A DNA stretch of 64,000 nt from Salegentibacter echinorum (GTDB taxonomy: Bacteria > Bacteroidota > Bacteroidia > Flavobacteriales > Flavobacteriaceae): positions 310,001-374,000 of the forward strand of contig NZ_FQVT01000004.1 in the NCBI RefSeq assembly GCF_900129445.1, in the 5' to 3' direction. Below the pieces are notes generated by a model. It was not told the origin of the DNA. It made no database searches and was given only the letters and a program-made list of their open reading frames with translations. Shown here in pieces: positions 54,051 through 63,937 of this stretch (positions within the stretch are counted from its first letter, which is position 1; the number at the start of each line of letters is the position of its first letter). The position numbers and the translations under genes are program-made.

Positions 54051-56681
54051 ATGGCAATCGCATCACAATATAACTCGAAAGAGGTAGAAGATAAATGGTA
54101 TAACTACTGGATGGAAAACCGGTATTTTCATTCAGAAGTGGATGAACGGGAACCTTACACTATTGTGATTCCGCCGCCCAATGTGACCGGGGTTTTGCAT
54201 ATGGGGCATATGCTGAACAATACTATTCAGGATGTACTGGTGCGTCGCGCCCGCTTAAAAGGTTATAATGCTTGCTGGGTGCCGGGGACAGATCACGCCT
54301 CTATTGCTACAGAAGCTAAAGTGGTAGCGAAATTAAAGGCCGAGGGAATTGATAAAAATGATCTTAGCCGTGAGGAATTTCTACAACACGCCTGGGAATG
54401 GACTCATAAACACGGCGGAATTATCCTGGAGCAGTTGAAAAAACTGGGAGCATCCTGCGATTGGGAACGCACCAAGTTTACGATGGATGAAAAGATGTCT
54501 GCTTCGGTGATTAAGGTTTTTATAGATCTTTATGAAAAAGGGTTTGTTTACAGAGGCTACCGAATGGTTAATTGGGATCCTGAGGCAAAAACCACCCTGT
54601 CTGACGAGGAAGTGATTTACCAGGAAAAACAAGGAAATTTATATTACCTTAATTATAAAATTGAAGGTAGTGACGAGGTGGTAACTATCGCTACTACCAG
54701 GCCCGAAACTATTCTTGGTGATACTGCGCTTTGTATTAACCCTAATGATGAGCGCTTTGCACATTTAAAAGGTAAAAAAGCTATTGTACCGGTTTGCGAT
54801 AGGGTAGTGCCTATTATTGAAGATGAATATGTAGATATTGAGTTTGGAACCGGTTGTTTAAAAGTTACCCCGGCGCACGATGAAAATGATAAAATGCTTG
54901 GGGATAAGCATCAGTTAGATGTGATCGATATCTTTAACGATGATGCCAGCCTTAATGAATATGGTTTGCACTATAACGGAAAAGACCGGTTTCAAGTTCG
55001 AAAAGAAATCGTTGCAGAACTAAAAGAACTTGGGGTGCTAAGCAAAGTTGAAGAACATCCCAATAAAGTAGGTACAAGTGAGCGCACCGGCGCGGTTATA
55101 GAGCCTAAATTGAGTGACCAGTGGTTTCTAAAGATGAAAGAAATGGCCAAACCGGCCATTGAAGCAGTAACCGGGGATGCTATAAACTTAGTGCCAGAAA
55201 AATTCCTGAATACTTACAAACATTGGATGGAAAATGTGCGTGATTGGAATATCTCGCGACAATTATGGTGGGGACATCAAATTCCCGCTTATTACTTTGG
55301 AAGTGGAAAGGAAGACTTTGTCGTTGCTGAAACTGCCGAAGAAGCTTTGGAAAAAGCGCGTGAAAAATCGGGGAATTCATCTTTAGCACTTAAAGACCTT
55401 AAGCAGGATGAGGATGCTTTAGACACCTGGTTCTCATCCTGGTTGTGGCCAATGAGCGTTTTTAATGGAATTTTGGAGCCAGAAAATGAGGAAATTGAAT
55501 ATTATTATCCCACTAACGATCTTGTAACCGCCCCGGAAATTTTATTCTTCTGGGTGGCCCGTATGATTATGGCGGGTTATGAATACCGGGAGGAAAGACC
55601 TTTTAAAAATGTTTATCTAACCGGAATAGTGCGCGACAAACAACGTCGTAAAATGTCTAAATCCCTGGGGAATTCTCCAGATCCCTTGGGTTTAATTGAA
55701 AAGTATGGTGCCGATGGCGTTAGGGTAGGAATGTTATTGAGTTCTCCCGCGGGGAACGATCTTATGTTTGAAGAAGATTTATGTAAGCAGGGAAGCGCTT
55801 TTGCCAATAAAATTTGGAATGCTTTTAGGTTGGTAAAAGGCTGGGAAGTTTCTGAAGAAAAAGAACAGGATGAAACTGCTAAAATCGCCGTAGAATGGTA
55901 CACGGCAAAATTTAATAAAACCCTGGCAGAAATTGAAGATCATTATTCTAAATACCGTATAAGTGACGCTTTAATGTCCACGTACAAATTGGTGTGGGAC
56001 GATTACTGCTCCTGGTTTTTGGAAATGGTAAAACCGGCTTATGGCCAACCTATAGATGCTAAAACTTATAATGCAGTAATTGCTATTTTAGAAAATAACC
56101 TAAAGATTCTTCATCCTTTTATGCCTTTTGTGAGTGAAGAAATTTGGCAGGAAATAACTTCCAGAAAACCAGAAGAAGCACTTATTGTGGCGCAATGGCC
56201 GGAACTAAAGGAATTTGATGCAGAAATAATCAAAAATTTTAGTTTTGCTTCAGAAGTAATCGCGGGGCTTAGGAAAGTGAGGAAGGAGAAGAATATTTCG
56301 TTTAAAAACACTATAGATCTTAAGGTGATGAACAATGAAAATGCTTCAGAAGTATTTGACCCGGTGATCCTAAAGATGGCAAATATCGCTAATTTTGATT
56401 ATGTAGATAAACAGGTTGAGGGCGCACTTTCTTTTCGCGTAAAATCTAACGAATATTTTATCCCTATCCTGGGAGCTATAGATGTTGAAGCTGAAATTAA
56501 AAAGCTGGAAGAAGAATTAAAATACAATGAAGGATTCTTGAAATCTGTGGAAAAGAAGCTCTCAAATGAACGCTTTGTAAACAATGCGCCAGAGAAGGTT
56601 GTTGCGATAGAAAAAGCTAAAAAAGCTGATGCTGAAGGAAAAATAGAAGCAATAAAGTCTAGCCTGAATAGTTTGAGATAA
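54051..56681 (+). CDS. valS: Valine--tRNA ligase
   Basis: Class I synthetase that charges tRNA-Val. Seen: HIGH-type HMGH at 50-53 ([13 protein letters not shown]), CP1 editing insert ([15 protein letters not shown]), KMSKS ([10 protein letters not shown]) and a C-terminal coiled-coil ([21 protein letters not shown]). 876 residues is normal. A TTG start 30 bases upstream is possible but the ATG at 54051 gives the conserved [24 protein letters not shown] at 54016-54023 is a possible -7 element. Own terminator downstream. Confidence 0.97.
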   Translation: MAIASQYNSKEVEDKWYNYWMENRYFHSEVDEREPYTIVIPPPNVTGVLHMGHMLNNTIQDVLVRRARLKGYNACWVPGTDHASIATEAKVVAKLKAEGIDKNDLSREEFLQHAWEWTHKHGGIILEQLKKLGASCDWERTKFTMDEKMSASVIKVFIDLYEKGFVYRGYRMVNWDPEAKTTLSDEEVIYQEKQGNLYYLNYKIEGSDEVVTIATTRPETILGDTALCINPNDERFAHLKGKKAIVPVCDRVVPIIEDEYVDIEFGTGCLKVTPAHDENDKMLGDKHQLDVIDIFNDDASLNEYGLHYNGKDRFQVRKEIVAELKELGVLSKVEEHPNKVGTSERTGAVIEPKLSDQWFLKMKEMAKPAIEAVTGDAINLVPEKFLNTYKHWMENVRDWNISRQLWWGHQIPAYYFGSGKEDFVVAETAEEALEKAREKSGNSSLALKDLKQDEDALDTWFSSWLWPMSVFNGILEPENEEIEYYYPTNDLVTAPEILFFWVARMIMAGYEYREERPFKNVYLTGIVRDKQRRKMSKSLGNSPDPLGLIEKYGADGVRVGMLLSSPAGNDLMFEEDLCKQGSAFANKIWNAFRLVKGWEVSEEKEQDETAKIAVEWYTAKFNKTLAEIEDHYSKYRISDALMSTYKLVWDDYCSWFLEMVKPAYGQPIDAKTYNAVIAILENNLKILHPFMPFVSEEIWQEITSRKPEEALIVAQWPELKEFDAEIIKNFSFASEVIAGLRKVRKEKNISFKNTIDLKVMNNENASEVFDPVILKMANIANFDYVDKQVEGALSFRVKSNEYFIPILGAIDVEAEIKKLEEELKYNEGFLKSVEKKLSNERFVNNAPEKVVAIEKAKKADAEGKIEAIKSSLNSLR

Positions 56682-56732
56682 TTTTATTGGAATTCTTAAA
56701 GCCCGATGAAGCTTTTAAAATCAAAAATAAAT

Positions 56733-56760
56733 ACCCGGTAAGTTTTTGCCGGGTTTTTTT
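56733..56760 (+). terminator. Terminator after valS
   Basis: ACCCGG and CCGGGT (56733-56754) close over TAAGTTTTTG, followed by seven T. 52 bp after the stop. Confidence 0.85.
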
Positions 56761-56766
56761 GTTTGA

Positions 56767-56819
56767 ATCGCGGGGCGATGGCCAGGAGTTTGATCCCTCA
56801 GGGGGTTAGCCTCGAAATT
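56767..56819 (+). repeat. REP-like element, copy 5 (first half only)
   Basis: ATCGCGGGGCGATGGCCAGG then GGGGGTTAGCCTCGAAAT; aligns with 47331-47382. The hairpin half is missing. Confidence 0.7.
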
Positions 56820-56873
56820 AAAGTGTATATTATTTATTTTTTTGGTGATATCTAGAGAATAAAGCTTGGCATA

Positions 56874-57146
56874 TTACTCCTCAATCTCTCCAATATGTTC
56901 CTCTACAAGCGCTATATATTTTTCTCTTGCTTCGCGTTTGCTTAGGTTTTTTACCTGCACCAGAGCATTAATTTTAAAGGCGCTTCTTAGGTCGCCTTCA
57001 TTGGTGGGAGGGATATAAAAACCATTGGCCTGCGTTGCCCTTTTGTAATAAGCATAAAAATGTAACATGACATCTGGAGCAAACTTTTCTTCAGTTTTGC
57101 TCGCCATATCGTAGGCCTTTAAAAATTTTTCTTCGGTGTGGTTCAT
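56874..57146 (-). CDS. Acyl-CoA-binding protein
   Basis: 90-residue four-helix protein that binds long-chain acyl-CoA in the cytoplasm. Seen: YKRATQANGFYIPP and the KFxAW-like variant FKINALVQVKNLSKREAREKYI, with the family spacing of ligand-binding Tyr/Lys. It closes the lipid operon LUD-cdsA-psd-ACBP (10-base gap after psd), a fitting place for a lipid-carrier protein. Confidence 0.88.
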   Translation of the reverse strand: MNHTEEKFLKAYDMASKTEEKFAPDVMLHFYAYYKRATQANGFYIPPTNEGDLRSAFKINALVQVKNLSKREAREKYIALVEEHIGEIEE

Positions 57147-57156
57147 AGCTCTTTCC

Positions 57157-57813
57157 TTATGCTTCTAAACTGGCTATTACACTTAAACCTCCTTTTACTT
57201 TTTGATCTAGACCAACTAAAATTGGAGTACCTACAGGTAATAAAACATCTACCCGCGAGCCAAATTTTATAAATCCGCTATCGCTTCCCTGTATTACTTC
57301 TTTTCCTGTTTCGGCGTAGTTTACAATTCTTTTGGCCATTGCACCGGCAATTTGTCGATATAGAATTTCACCCGCTACTTGATTTTCAACAACAACAGTG
57401 GTGCGCTCATTCTCTTCGCTGGATTTTGGATGCCAGGCTACCAGGAATTTACCGGGATGATACTTGCTATACTTCACTTTTCCGCCTACCGGATGTCTTG
57501 TCACATGCACATTTATAGGCGACATAAATATGGAAACCTGTATGCGTTTGTCTTTAAAAAACTCTTTCTCATAAACCTCTTCAATGGCAACTACCTTTCC
57601 ATCTACCGGGGAGACGATATTGGCGTCATTAAGTTGGGTTTCGCGTTTCGGATTTCTAAAAAACTGAATGATGAGTAAAAACAACACCACAGAAATTAAT
57701 AAAATGGCAAACCTTATCCAGTACGTATTTATAAACGAAACTGAAATGATATTTATTGCGATTAACAGCAGTGCTGTAACCGTCATTATTTTGTATCCTT
57801 CTTTATGAAACAT
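57157..57813 (-). CDS. psd: Phosphatidylserine decarboxylase, short type
   Basis: Pyruvoyl enzyme converting phosphatidylserine to phosphatidylethanolamine at the inner membrane. Seen: one N-terminal hydrophobic region (about 8-50, two helices), VDGKVVAIEEV, HPVGGKVKYSKYHPG and the self-cleavage site GS at 185-186 (FGSRVDVLL), where Ser186 becomes the pyruvoyl group. 218 residues is the short, archaeal/Bacteroidota type. Its start overlaps the end of cdsA by 11 bases, so the two phospholipid genes are tightly coupled. Confidence 0.94.
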   Translation of the reverse strand: MFHKEGYKIMTVTALLLIAINIISVSFINTYWIRFAILLISVVLFLLIIQFFRNPKRETQLNDANIVSPVDGKVVAIEEVYEKEFFKDKRIQVSIFMSPINVHVTRHPVGGKVKYSKYHPGKFLVAWHPKSSEENERTTVVVENQVAGEILYRQIAGAMAKRIVNYAETGKEVIQGSDSGFIKFGSRVDVLLPVGTPILVGLDQKVKGGLSVIASLEA

Positions 57814-58606
57814 AATTTAAAATATAGAGATAAGCATATACAAACGGACTCGCAAAGATAATACTATCTAATCTATCAAACAATCCGCCGTGACCGGGCA
57901 TAAGCGATCCGCTATCCTTTACACCAGCCTGTCTTTTAAATTTTGACTGGATAAGATCCCCCAAAGTACCAAAAACACTAAGTATTATAGCCATTCCCAA
58001 CCAAATAGGAAACGTGAGGAAACCGGTAAAAAAAGCGATTCCATAGCTAATCGCACAGCAAAAAATTAGACCACCAAGAAAACCTTCAATAGTTTTATTT
58101 GGGGAGATACGTTCAAAAAGTTTTCGTCGGCCAAAATTTTTACCAACAATATACGCAAAAGTATCGTTGGTCCAAATCAAGACAAAAATACCTACTACCA
58201 ATTTGGGAATAAATACCCCTTCTATGGTTGGGATTAAGGTGAGGAAAATAACCGACGAAATAAGATAAAAAATAATAATTATATATTTTTTCTTTTCAAA
58301 TACCGGGATTTTACGAACTACCAGAAGATCTTTTACCAGGAATAAATTTACAAAAATAGTAATAAAGAGCAGTAGGATTGTTGCGTCTTGATTAAACTTT
58401 AAATAACTGAAGAGGTAAAATAATAACGCCTGTACCGCATATAATGCATAACTTTTTAAATGCAGGAGTTTTTGCATTTCAATAAGACATACCAGGCCTA
58501 AGAGATAGAAAAGACTAATGAAAATAAATTCTGAAGAGAGAATGGAGGCTACTAATATTGATATATACAATAAGCCTGAAATAGTTCTAATAATACCTTC
58601 CCTCAT
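57803..58606 (-). CDS. cdsA: Phosphatidate cytidylyltransferase
   Basis: Makes CDP-diacylglycerol for phospholipid synthesis, in the inner membrane. Seen: about eight hydrophobic helices and the C-terminal signature KDSGSLMPGHGGLFDRLDS with the metal-binding aspartates. 267 residues is normal. Overlaps psd downstream by 11 bases and follows the LUD-domain gene by five bases. Confidence 0.95.
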   Translation of the reverse strand: MREGIIRTISGLLYISILVASILSSEFIFISLFYLLGLVCLIEMQKLLHLKSYALYAVQALLFYLFSYLKFNQDATILLLFITIFVNLFLVKDLLVVRKIPVFEKKKYIIIIFYLISSVIFLTLIPTIEGVFIPKLVVGIFVLIWTNDTFAYIVGKNFGRRKLFERISPNKTIEGFLGGLIFCCAISYGIAFFTGFLTFPIWLGMAIILSVFGTLGDLIQSKFKRQAGVKDSGSLMPGHGGLFDRLDSIIFASPFVYAYLYILNYVS

Positions 58607-58611
58607 ATTTG

Positions 58612-59223
58612 TTACAGATCTTCCAACAGGAGCAAATATAGGTTTTTTGTACTACTTCCATAGCTCATAAAATCTCCTTCTTTTTGGGTTTCGAAATTTT
58701 TAATGGTAGTAATATTTGAAGGAATTCGTTGTTTATTTCTAAACTTGATGCCACGAAGTCCTTCACCTATAGAATCTATAAGTTGGCTGGTAGATGAAAT
58801 AATCACAAAGTTATCTGGTAAATCCTTTAATTTTGCTTCTTTAATCTGGTTTGAGGAGATTAGAATAGAACCATCATTAGCAATAAGATATTCACAGGTG
58901 GAAAGAAAGAAAGGCGCGGCTCCACTGGGTTTAAAATCTAAATTGAAGCCATTAAATTTATTTTCCAGATTGGGATCAAGACAAAAGCACTCACTTTCAT
59001 ACCAGTCATTCTCCAGTAGTATATTATCAAAAGCTTCTAGAACTTCATCCTCATCCTCACAGTATAGAAATTTACCGCCATTATTTTTAAAATTAAGCAT
59101 AAAACGCTCATCGGTTGGTAATTTAACCTCCGGCATATATTTTCCCCGATCAGCTTTTTCAGGATTTTCCTGTTTTTTGTCTGATTTAGATTTAGGGTAA
59201 AGAAATTTTCTAAATAGACTCAT
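58612..59223 (-). CDS. LUD-domain protein
   Basis: 203-residue soluble protein with a LUD (LutC/LutB-type) domain. Seen: acidic/basic N-terminal tail, STCEYLIANDGSILISS near 128-144, FVIISSTSQLIDSIGEGLR near 158-176. LUD proteins are often lactate-utilisation-linked but the isolated form between ftsH and cdsA is uncharacterised; its presence in this lipid operon is a conserved Bacteroidota arrangement to my knowledge. Separated from ftsH by a terminator. Confidence 0.85.
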   Translation of the reverse strand: MSLFRKFLYPKSKSDKKQENPEKADRGKYMPEVKLPTDERFMLNFKNNGGKFLYCEDEDEVLEAFDNILLENDWYESECFCLDPNLENKFNGFNLDFKPSGAAPFFLSTCEYLIANDGSILISSNQIKEAKLKDLPDNFVIISSTSQLIDSIGEGLRGIKFRNKQRIPSNITTIKNFETQKEGDFMSYGSSTKNLYLLLLEDL

Positions 59224-59264
59224 AGAGTTTTGAGTGTAGTTCTAACTGTCATTTTACCAAAGAT

Positions 59265-59305
59265 AAAAAATCTTAATTTAGGACTTGCCTAAATTAAGAT
59301 TTTTT
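59265..59305 (-). terminator. Terminator between ftsH and the LUD gene
   Basis: AAAAAATCTTAATTTAGG and CCTAAATTAAGATTTTTT form an 18-bp stem around ACTTG. It ends the rsfS-ftsH transcript and isolates the lipid operon. Confidence 0.9.
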
Positions 59306-59321
59306 AAAACCTGGTTATAAA

Positions 59322-61388
59322 CTATTTGTTAATTGAATCGTTTTCTGTCAAGGTATTTTCTTCAGAATTATCTCCTGGAGTAGGATTTTGTTTGGCAGTT
59401 TCTGATGCCTGCTCCTCAATTTTTGGAGAGTCCTTTTTACCTAAAACTTCTGTCTTTTCCTTATCCTTATCAAAGGGTCTCTCTCCAAAGATACGCTCAA
59501 GGTCATCTTTAAAGATTACTTCTTTATCTAATAAAATTTCAGCCAATTGCGTTAACTTGTCTTTATGATGTTCTAACAAGTCTAAAGCTCTTTGGTACTG
59601 ACTTTCAATTAGGGCAGAAATTTCTCTATCGATAATTTCAGAAGTGCTTTCACTATATGGTTTGGTGAAATTATATTCTCCCTGTCCCGAAGAATCATAG
59701 TACGTAAGGTTTCCTACTTTCTCGTTGAGTCCGTAGATGGTCACCATCGCCTTGGCTTGTTTTGTTACTTTTTCAAGGTCACTAAGTGCGCCGGTAGATA
59801 TCTTATCGAAAATCACCCGCTCTGCGGCACGACCTCCCAGGGCAGCACACATTTCGTCAAGCATTTGCTCTGGTCGAACAATAAGTCGTTCTTCTGGTAA
59901 ATACCAGGCAGCACCTAAGGATTGTCCGCGAGGTACAATAGTCACTTTTACCAGGGGGGCAGCGTGCTCCAACATCCAACTCACTGTAGCGTGGCCGGCC
60001 TCATGAAAAGCAATCGCTTTTTTCTCATCTGGCGTGATAATTTTATTTTTCTTCTCAAGACCACCTACAATACGATCTACGGCATCTAAGAAATCCTGTT
60101 TGCCAACCGCTTTATTTCCTTTTCTGGCAGCAACAAGAGCAGCTTCGTTACATACGTTCGCAATATCTGCACCAGAGAATCCCGGGGTTTGCTTGGCCAG
60201 AAACTCCGTGTCTAATTCGTCTGCCACTTTCTTAAGTGGTCTTAGGTGAACTTCAAAAATTTCCTTACGTTCGTTAAGATCTGGCAAATCAACATAAATT
60301 TGACGGTCAAAACGTCCCGCTCGCATTAAAGCTTTATCCAGGACATCGGCACGGTTTGTCGCGGCTACCACAATCACGTTAGTGTTGGTGCCAAATCCGT
60401 CCATCTCGGTCAATAACTGGTTTAAGGTATTTTCGCGTTCGTCATTAGAACCGCCAAAATTACTTTTTCCTCGAGCTCTACCAATGGCATCGATCTCATC
60501 GATAAAAATAATTGAAGGTGATTTCTCTTTGGCTTGTTTAAAGAGGTCACGTACCCTGGAAGCACCTACCCCAACAAACATCTCTACAAAATCTGAACCC
60601 GATAGGGAAAAGAAAGGTACTTTAGCCTCCCCGGCAACAGCTTTTGCCAGTAAGGTTTTACCCGTTCCGGGAGGACCTACTAACAAAGCTCCTTTTGGTA
60701 TTTTCCCACCAAGAGAGGTATATTTGTCTGGATTTTTGAGGAAATCCACTACCTCCTGTACTTCTTCCTTCGCGCCTTCTAAGCCGGCCACATCTTTAAA
60801 AGAAGTTTTTACATCGGTATTTTGATCGAATAATTTTGCTTTAGATTTTCCTATATTGAAAATTTGACCTCCGGCACCACCACCAGCTCCAGAACTCATT
60901 TTTCGCATAATAAAAATCCAAACCCCAATAATTAAGATAAAAGGGAGTAGGGCCCAAAAGATTTCACCCCACATATTGCTCTGGGTATCGTAGGTTACTA
61001 CCGTATCCAGATTATTTTCTTTTTTTATATCTTTAATATCGTTCTCCAGGTTTTGAAGATCTCCAAATTCAAAACTATATGCCGGGGTCTCCCCACCCGA
61101 AGCAAAGATCTCTTGTTCATTAGAAGATTTGTGGACGCTTTTCTCTTTAGCCTCTTCGGTAAGATATACTTTAGCCTGTTTTCTATTTACAATTTCTACT
61201 TTTTTTACATCGCCATTACGCAAGTAGTTAAGAAATTCGGCCGGGTTTGTTTTAGCCGGTTCAGAAAAACCGCCTCCGCTAAAGAAATTTATTCCTATAA
61301 AAATGATAATTATAGCGGCATAGATCCAATAAGCACTAAATTTAGGCTTCTTAGGGTCTGTGTTTTTTTTGGGTTGTTGTTTCGCCAT
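59322..61388 (-). CDS. ftsH: ATP-dependent zinc metalloprotease FtsH
   Basis: Membrane AAA+ protease that degrades membrane and regulatory proteins. Seen: two N-terminal membrane helices (about 20-36 and 142-161) bracketing a periplasmic domain, Walker A GPPGTGKT at 238-245, Walker B IIFIDEID at 293-300, second region of homology [18 protein letters not shown], and the zinc motif HEAGH at 462-466 with the distal Asp near residue 540. 688 residues is normal. Second gene after rsfS, ended by a strong terminator. Confidence 0.97.
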   Translation of the reverse strand: MAKQQPKKNTDPKKPKFSAYWIYAAIIIIFIGINFFSGGGFSEPAKTNPAEFLNYLRNGDVKKVEIVNRKQAKVYLTEEAKEKSVHKSSNEQEIFASGGETPAYSFEFGDLQNLENDIKDIKKENNLDTVVTYDTQSNMWGEIFWALLPFILIIGVWIFIMRKMSSGAGGGAGGQIFNIGKSKAKLFDQNTDVKTSFKDVAGLEGAKEEVQEVVDFLKNPDKYTSLGGKIPKGALLVGPPGTGKTLLAKAVAGEAKVPFFSLSGSDFVEMFVGVGASRVRDLFKQAKEKSPSIIFIDEIDAIGRARGKSNFGGSNDERENTLNQLLTEMDGFGTNTNVIVVAATNRADVLDKALMRAGRFDRQIYVDLPDLNERKEIFEVHLRPLKKVADELDTEFLAKQTPGFSGADIANVCNEAALVAARKGNKAVGKQDFLDAVDRIVGGLEKKNKIITPDEKKAIAFHEAGHATVSWMLEHAAPLVKVTIVPRGQSLGAAWYLPEERLIVRPEQMLDEMCAALGGRAAERVIFDKISTGALSDLEKVTKQAKAMVTIYGLNEKVGNLTYYDSSGQGEYNFTKPYSESTSEIIDREISALIESQYQRALDLLEHHKDKLTQLAEILLDKEVIFKDDLERIFGERPFDKDKEKTEVLGKKDSPKIEEQASETAKQNPTPGDNSEENTLTENDSINK

Positions 61389-61412
61389 TATTGGTAACTC
61401 TTAAATAAATTT

Positions 61413-61784
61413 TTAATAATTAGTTTCTATGGAGGTGATTTTAGCATCACCCCAAAGGCTTTCTATATCGTAAAACTCTCTAATGTGTTTTTGGAAGACG
61501 TGCACTACAATATTTACATAATCTAATAAAACCCATTCGGCGTTTTCGCTTCCCTCTACGTGCCAGGGTTTATCCTGAAGTGCTTTACTAACTGTCTTTT
61601 GAATGGAATTTACTATGGCGTTCACCTGTGTGTTGGAAGTACCGTTACAAATAATAAAATAATCACATACAGTGTTTTCTATTTGTCTAAGGTCCAGAAT
61701 ATCAATGTTATTTCCTTTTACTTCTTCAATTCCTTTAATTATATGTGCAATAAGTTGATCGTTGTTCGGTTCTTTTTTTGCCAT
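61413..61784 (-). CDS. rsfS: Ribosomal silencing factor RsfS
   Basis: Binds ribosomal protein uL14 and blocks subunit joining when nutrients are low. Seen: family motifs DYFIICNGTSNTQVNAI near 42-58, WHVEGSENAEWVLLDYVNIVVHVF near 78-101, and YYDIESLWGDA-like end. 123 residues is normal. Located directly before ftsH and divergent from birA. TAACTTTG on the minus strand near 61800 is a candidate -7. Confidence 0.93.
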   Translation of the reverse strand: MAKKEPNNDQLIAHIIKGIEEVKGNNIDILDLRQIENTVCDYFIICNGTSNTQVNAIVNSIQKTVSKALQDKPWHVEGSENAEWVLLDYVNIVVHVFQKHIREFYDIESLWGDAKITSIETNY

Positions 61785-61879
61785 TAAAATTGATTATTTT
61801 TGCAAAGTTATTACTTTTTGGCTGGTTTAAGGCTTAGTTTACATAACATTTAACGCCCGTTTTAGTTCTATTTATTTAT

Positions 61880-62608
61880 ATGCGTATAATCAAAGTTAAT
61901 GCCATCAATTCTACCAATGAGTTTGTGCGTGAACTCTACCGTAAAAACCCCGGTATAGAATCGTTCTGTGTAGTGGCGAAAACCCAAACAAAAGGAAGGG
62001 GGCAACGCGGCACCGGGTGGGCGTCTAACACAGGGGAGAACCTTACATTTAGTGTTTTATATCCCGGAATAACCCTTGCAATTAAACAGCAATTTTTGTT
62101 GAGTGCCATTGTTTCTCTGGCTGTTTTAGAAGTGTTACAGAAGTTGGACATTCCTGCACTAAGTGTAAAATGGCCCAACGACATTATGTCAGCACGCCAT
62201 AAAATTGCCGGTATTTTAATTGAAAATGTTCTAAAGGGGGAGCAAATTGCGGCTTCGGTAATTGGGGTAGGATTAAACGTAAATCAGGTTTCTTTTCCCA
62301 ATCTTCCTCAAGCCGGTTCTCTAAAACTGGTAACCGGGAATGATTTCAATTTAGAAGAATTACTAATTAAAATCTCTGATAAGCTGGAAGAAAAAATAAA
62401 CGGAATTTCTTCGGAAGAAGATAGCGTTCTTAAGGAGTATGAAAGTAAAATGTTTCGGCGCAATATAGTTTCTACGTTTCAATATCCCAATGGAGATTAT
62501 GTAAGCGGAATTATACGCGGAATCACCAATTCCGGGAGGTTAAAAGTGGAAATTGAAGACTCCGTTATTAAAACTTTCGATTTAAAAGAAGTGAAGTTGA
62601 TGTTTTAA
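61880..62608 (+). CDS. birA: Biotin--[acetyl-CoA carboxylase] ligase
   Basis: Attaches biotin to the biotin-carrier subunit of acetyl-CoA carboxylase. Seen: STNEFVRELYRK near 12, TKGRGQRGTGWAS near 37-49 (biotinyl-5'-AMP loop), LSVKWPNDIMS near 94, and a C-terminal SH3-like domain. 242 residues: there is no N-terminal helix-turn-helix, so unlike Escherichia coli BirA it is not a repressor. Divergent from rsfS; the gap downstream is low-complexity. Confidence 0.95.
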   Translation: MRIIKVNAINSTNEFVRELYRKNPGIESFCVVAKTQTKGRGQRGTGWASNTGENLTFSVLYPGITLAIKQQFLLSAIVSLAVLEVLQKLDIPALSVKWPNDIMSARHKIAGILIENVLKGEQIAASVIGVGLNVNQVSFPNLPQAGSLKLVTGNDFNLEELLIKISDKLEEKINGISSEEDSVLKEYESKMFRRNIVSTFQYPNGDYVSGIIRGITNSGRLKVEIEDSVIKTFDLKEVKLMF

Positions 62609-62617
62609 GTTTAATTA

Positions 62618-62890
62618 AGTTCAAAGTTCAAAGTTCAAAGTTCAAAGTTCAAGGTTTGATGTTTGAACTGAACAACAAACACCAAACAACAAACACAAAA
62701 AGAGATTGCCGCGCTCCTTCGTCGCTCGCAATGACCCGAACAGTTTGCAGTTGCAGTATTCAGTAGGCAAAAACGACAAACGACAAACCACAAACCAACC
62801 AAGACCTAACCTGTTTAGAACCAAACCATCGGCCCATCCCAAACCGACAACTGAAAACCGAGAACCCACAACTGATAACCGCCAACCGAT
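62618..62890. repeat. Low-complexity intergenic text (GTTCAAAGTTC words)
   Basis: GTTCAAA repeated four to five times in tandem at about 62619-62652, then CAACAAACACCAAACAACAAACAC, half of the CGTCATTGCG family at 62702-62735, CAGTTGCAGTATTCAGTAGGC, ACGACAAACGACAAACCACAAACC, and ACAACTGAAAACCGAG / ACAACTGATAACCG. Fills the birA to SRPBCC gap. Confidence 0.75.
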
Positions 62891-63289
62891 CTAAACCTTC
62901 CCGATATTTTCAGCCAGCGTATTAATAAACTTTTTAAGAGGATTTTTTATCATCATCGCCATCATCGCGTTAAATTCGCCATTAAATTCCATAAAAACCT
63001 CGCTTCTATTTTCTTCAATTTCAGAAATATGGGCTTTTAAAGTGAAATCTAATTTTTCTGAAGTAGAACCTAAAACCACCAGTTTTGGTTTTATACAGGC
63101 ATCCTCCTGAATGCGTAACTTAATTTCAGGCATGCCTTTAAGCGCGAAAATAAAGGTTTTATCGTCCCTTACTTCAATTTTCTCCTTAGTCTCTGGCATT
63201 AATTGTTCGTAATTTTCAACGTTCATAAGAAAATCGAACATTTCCTGCTCACTTTTATGAGCAGTTACTTTTGGGCTTTCTATATTCAT
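62891..63289 (-). CDS. SRPBCC-domain protein
   Basis: 132-residue START/Bet v1-like lipid- or ligand-binding protein. Seen: N-terminal ESPKVTAHKSEQEMFDFLM, central strands (FIFALKGMPEIKLRI) and the C-terminal helix FINTLAENIGKV. Function not established. It shares one base with the pyrE stop, so it is the second gene of that unit. Confidence 0.8.
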   Translation of the reverse strand: MNIESPKVTAHKSEQEMFDFLMNVENYEQLMPETKEKIEVRDDKTFIFALKGMPEIKLRIQEDACIKPKLVVLGSTSEKLDFTLKAHISEIEENRSEVFMEFNGEFNAMMAMMIKNPLKKFINTLAENIGKV

Positions 63290-63930
63290 TATTTTTTCCA
63301 GTTAGCGGGATCCTGTCGCCATTCCCTTAAAATTCCGGCTTCAGAAGCATTAATATAATTGGTGCGTTGAGCAGTTTCCAGTAAATAATCGTAGTCACTT
63401 AAAGTATGTAAATCTACCCCGGCTTCTTTAAAATTTTCTTGCGCAGTTTTAAATCCGTAAGTAAAGATCGCCAGCATACCTTTTACGTTTACTCCGGCTT
63501 CTTTTAGCGCTTTTACCGCGTTAAGACTACTTCTCCCTGTGCTGATAAGATCTTCTATGACTACCACATTCTGGCCTTCAGAAACATTACCTTCAATCTG
63601 GTTTTTACGACCGTGACTTTTAGCTTCTGGCCTTACATATACAAACGGAAGGCTTAAAATCTCTGCAACCAGAACGCCAATGCCAATAGCGCCGGTAGCA
63701 ACACCTGCTACAACGTCTGGCTTACCATAAATTTCTTCCAGCTGCCTGGCAAACTGTTCTCTTATGTGATTTCTAATGGGAGGGTAAGATAATACGATGC
63801 GGTTGTCACAATAAATTGGTGACTTCCATCCGCTGGCCCAGGTAAAGGGTTCTTGTGGGTCTAATTTAATTGCTTTAATTTGCAGCAATAATTCAGCGGT
63901 AGTTTTGGCTGTTTCTTTATTTAAAATCAT
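63289..63930 (-). CDS. pyrE: Orotate phosphoribosyltransferase
   Basis: Converts orotate and PRPP to OMP in pyrimidine synthesis. Seen: PRPP-binding motif VVVIEDLISTGRSS near 122-135, the catalytic lysine loop KSHGRKNQIEG near 103-113, and the N-terminal WASGWKSPIYCDNR. 213 residues is normal. Its start codon is only seven bases from the ATG of the divergent Nudix gene, so its promoter must lie inside that gene or overlap its start. Confidence 0.96.
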   Translation of the reverse strand: MILNKETAKTTAELLLQIKAIKLDPQEPFTWASGWKSPIYCDNRIVLSYPPIRNHIREQFARQLEEIYGKPDVVAGVATGAIGIGVLVAEILSLPFVYVRPEAKSHGRKNQIEGNVSEGQNVVVIEDLISTGRSSLNAVKALKEAGVNVKGMLAIFTYGFKTAQENFKEAGVDLHTLSDYDYLLETAQRTNYINASEAGILREWRQDPANWKK

Positions 63931-63937
63931 ACTGCAA

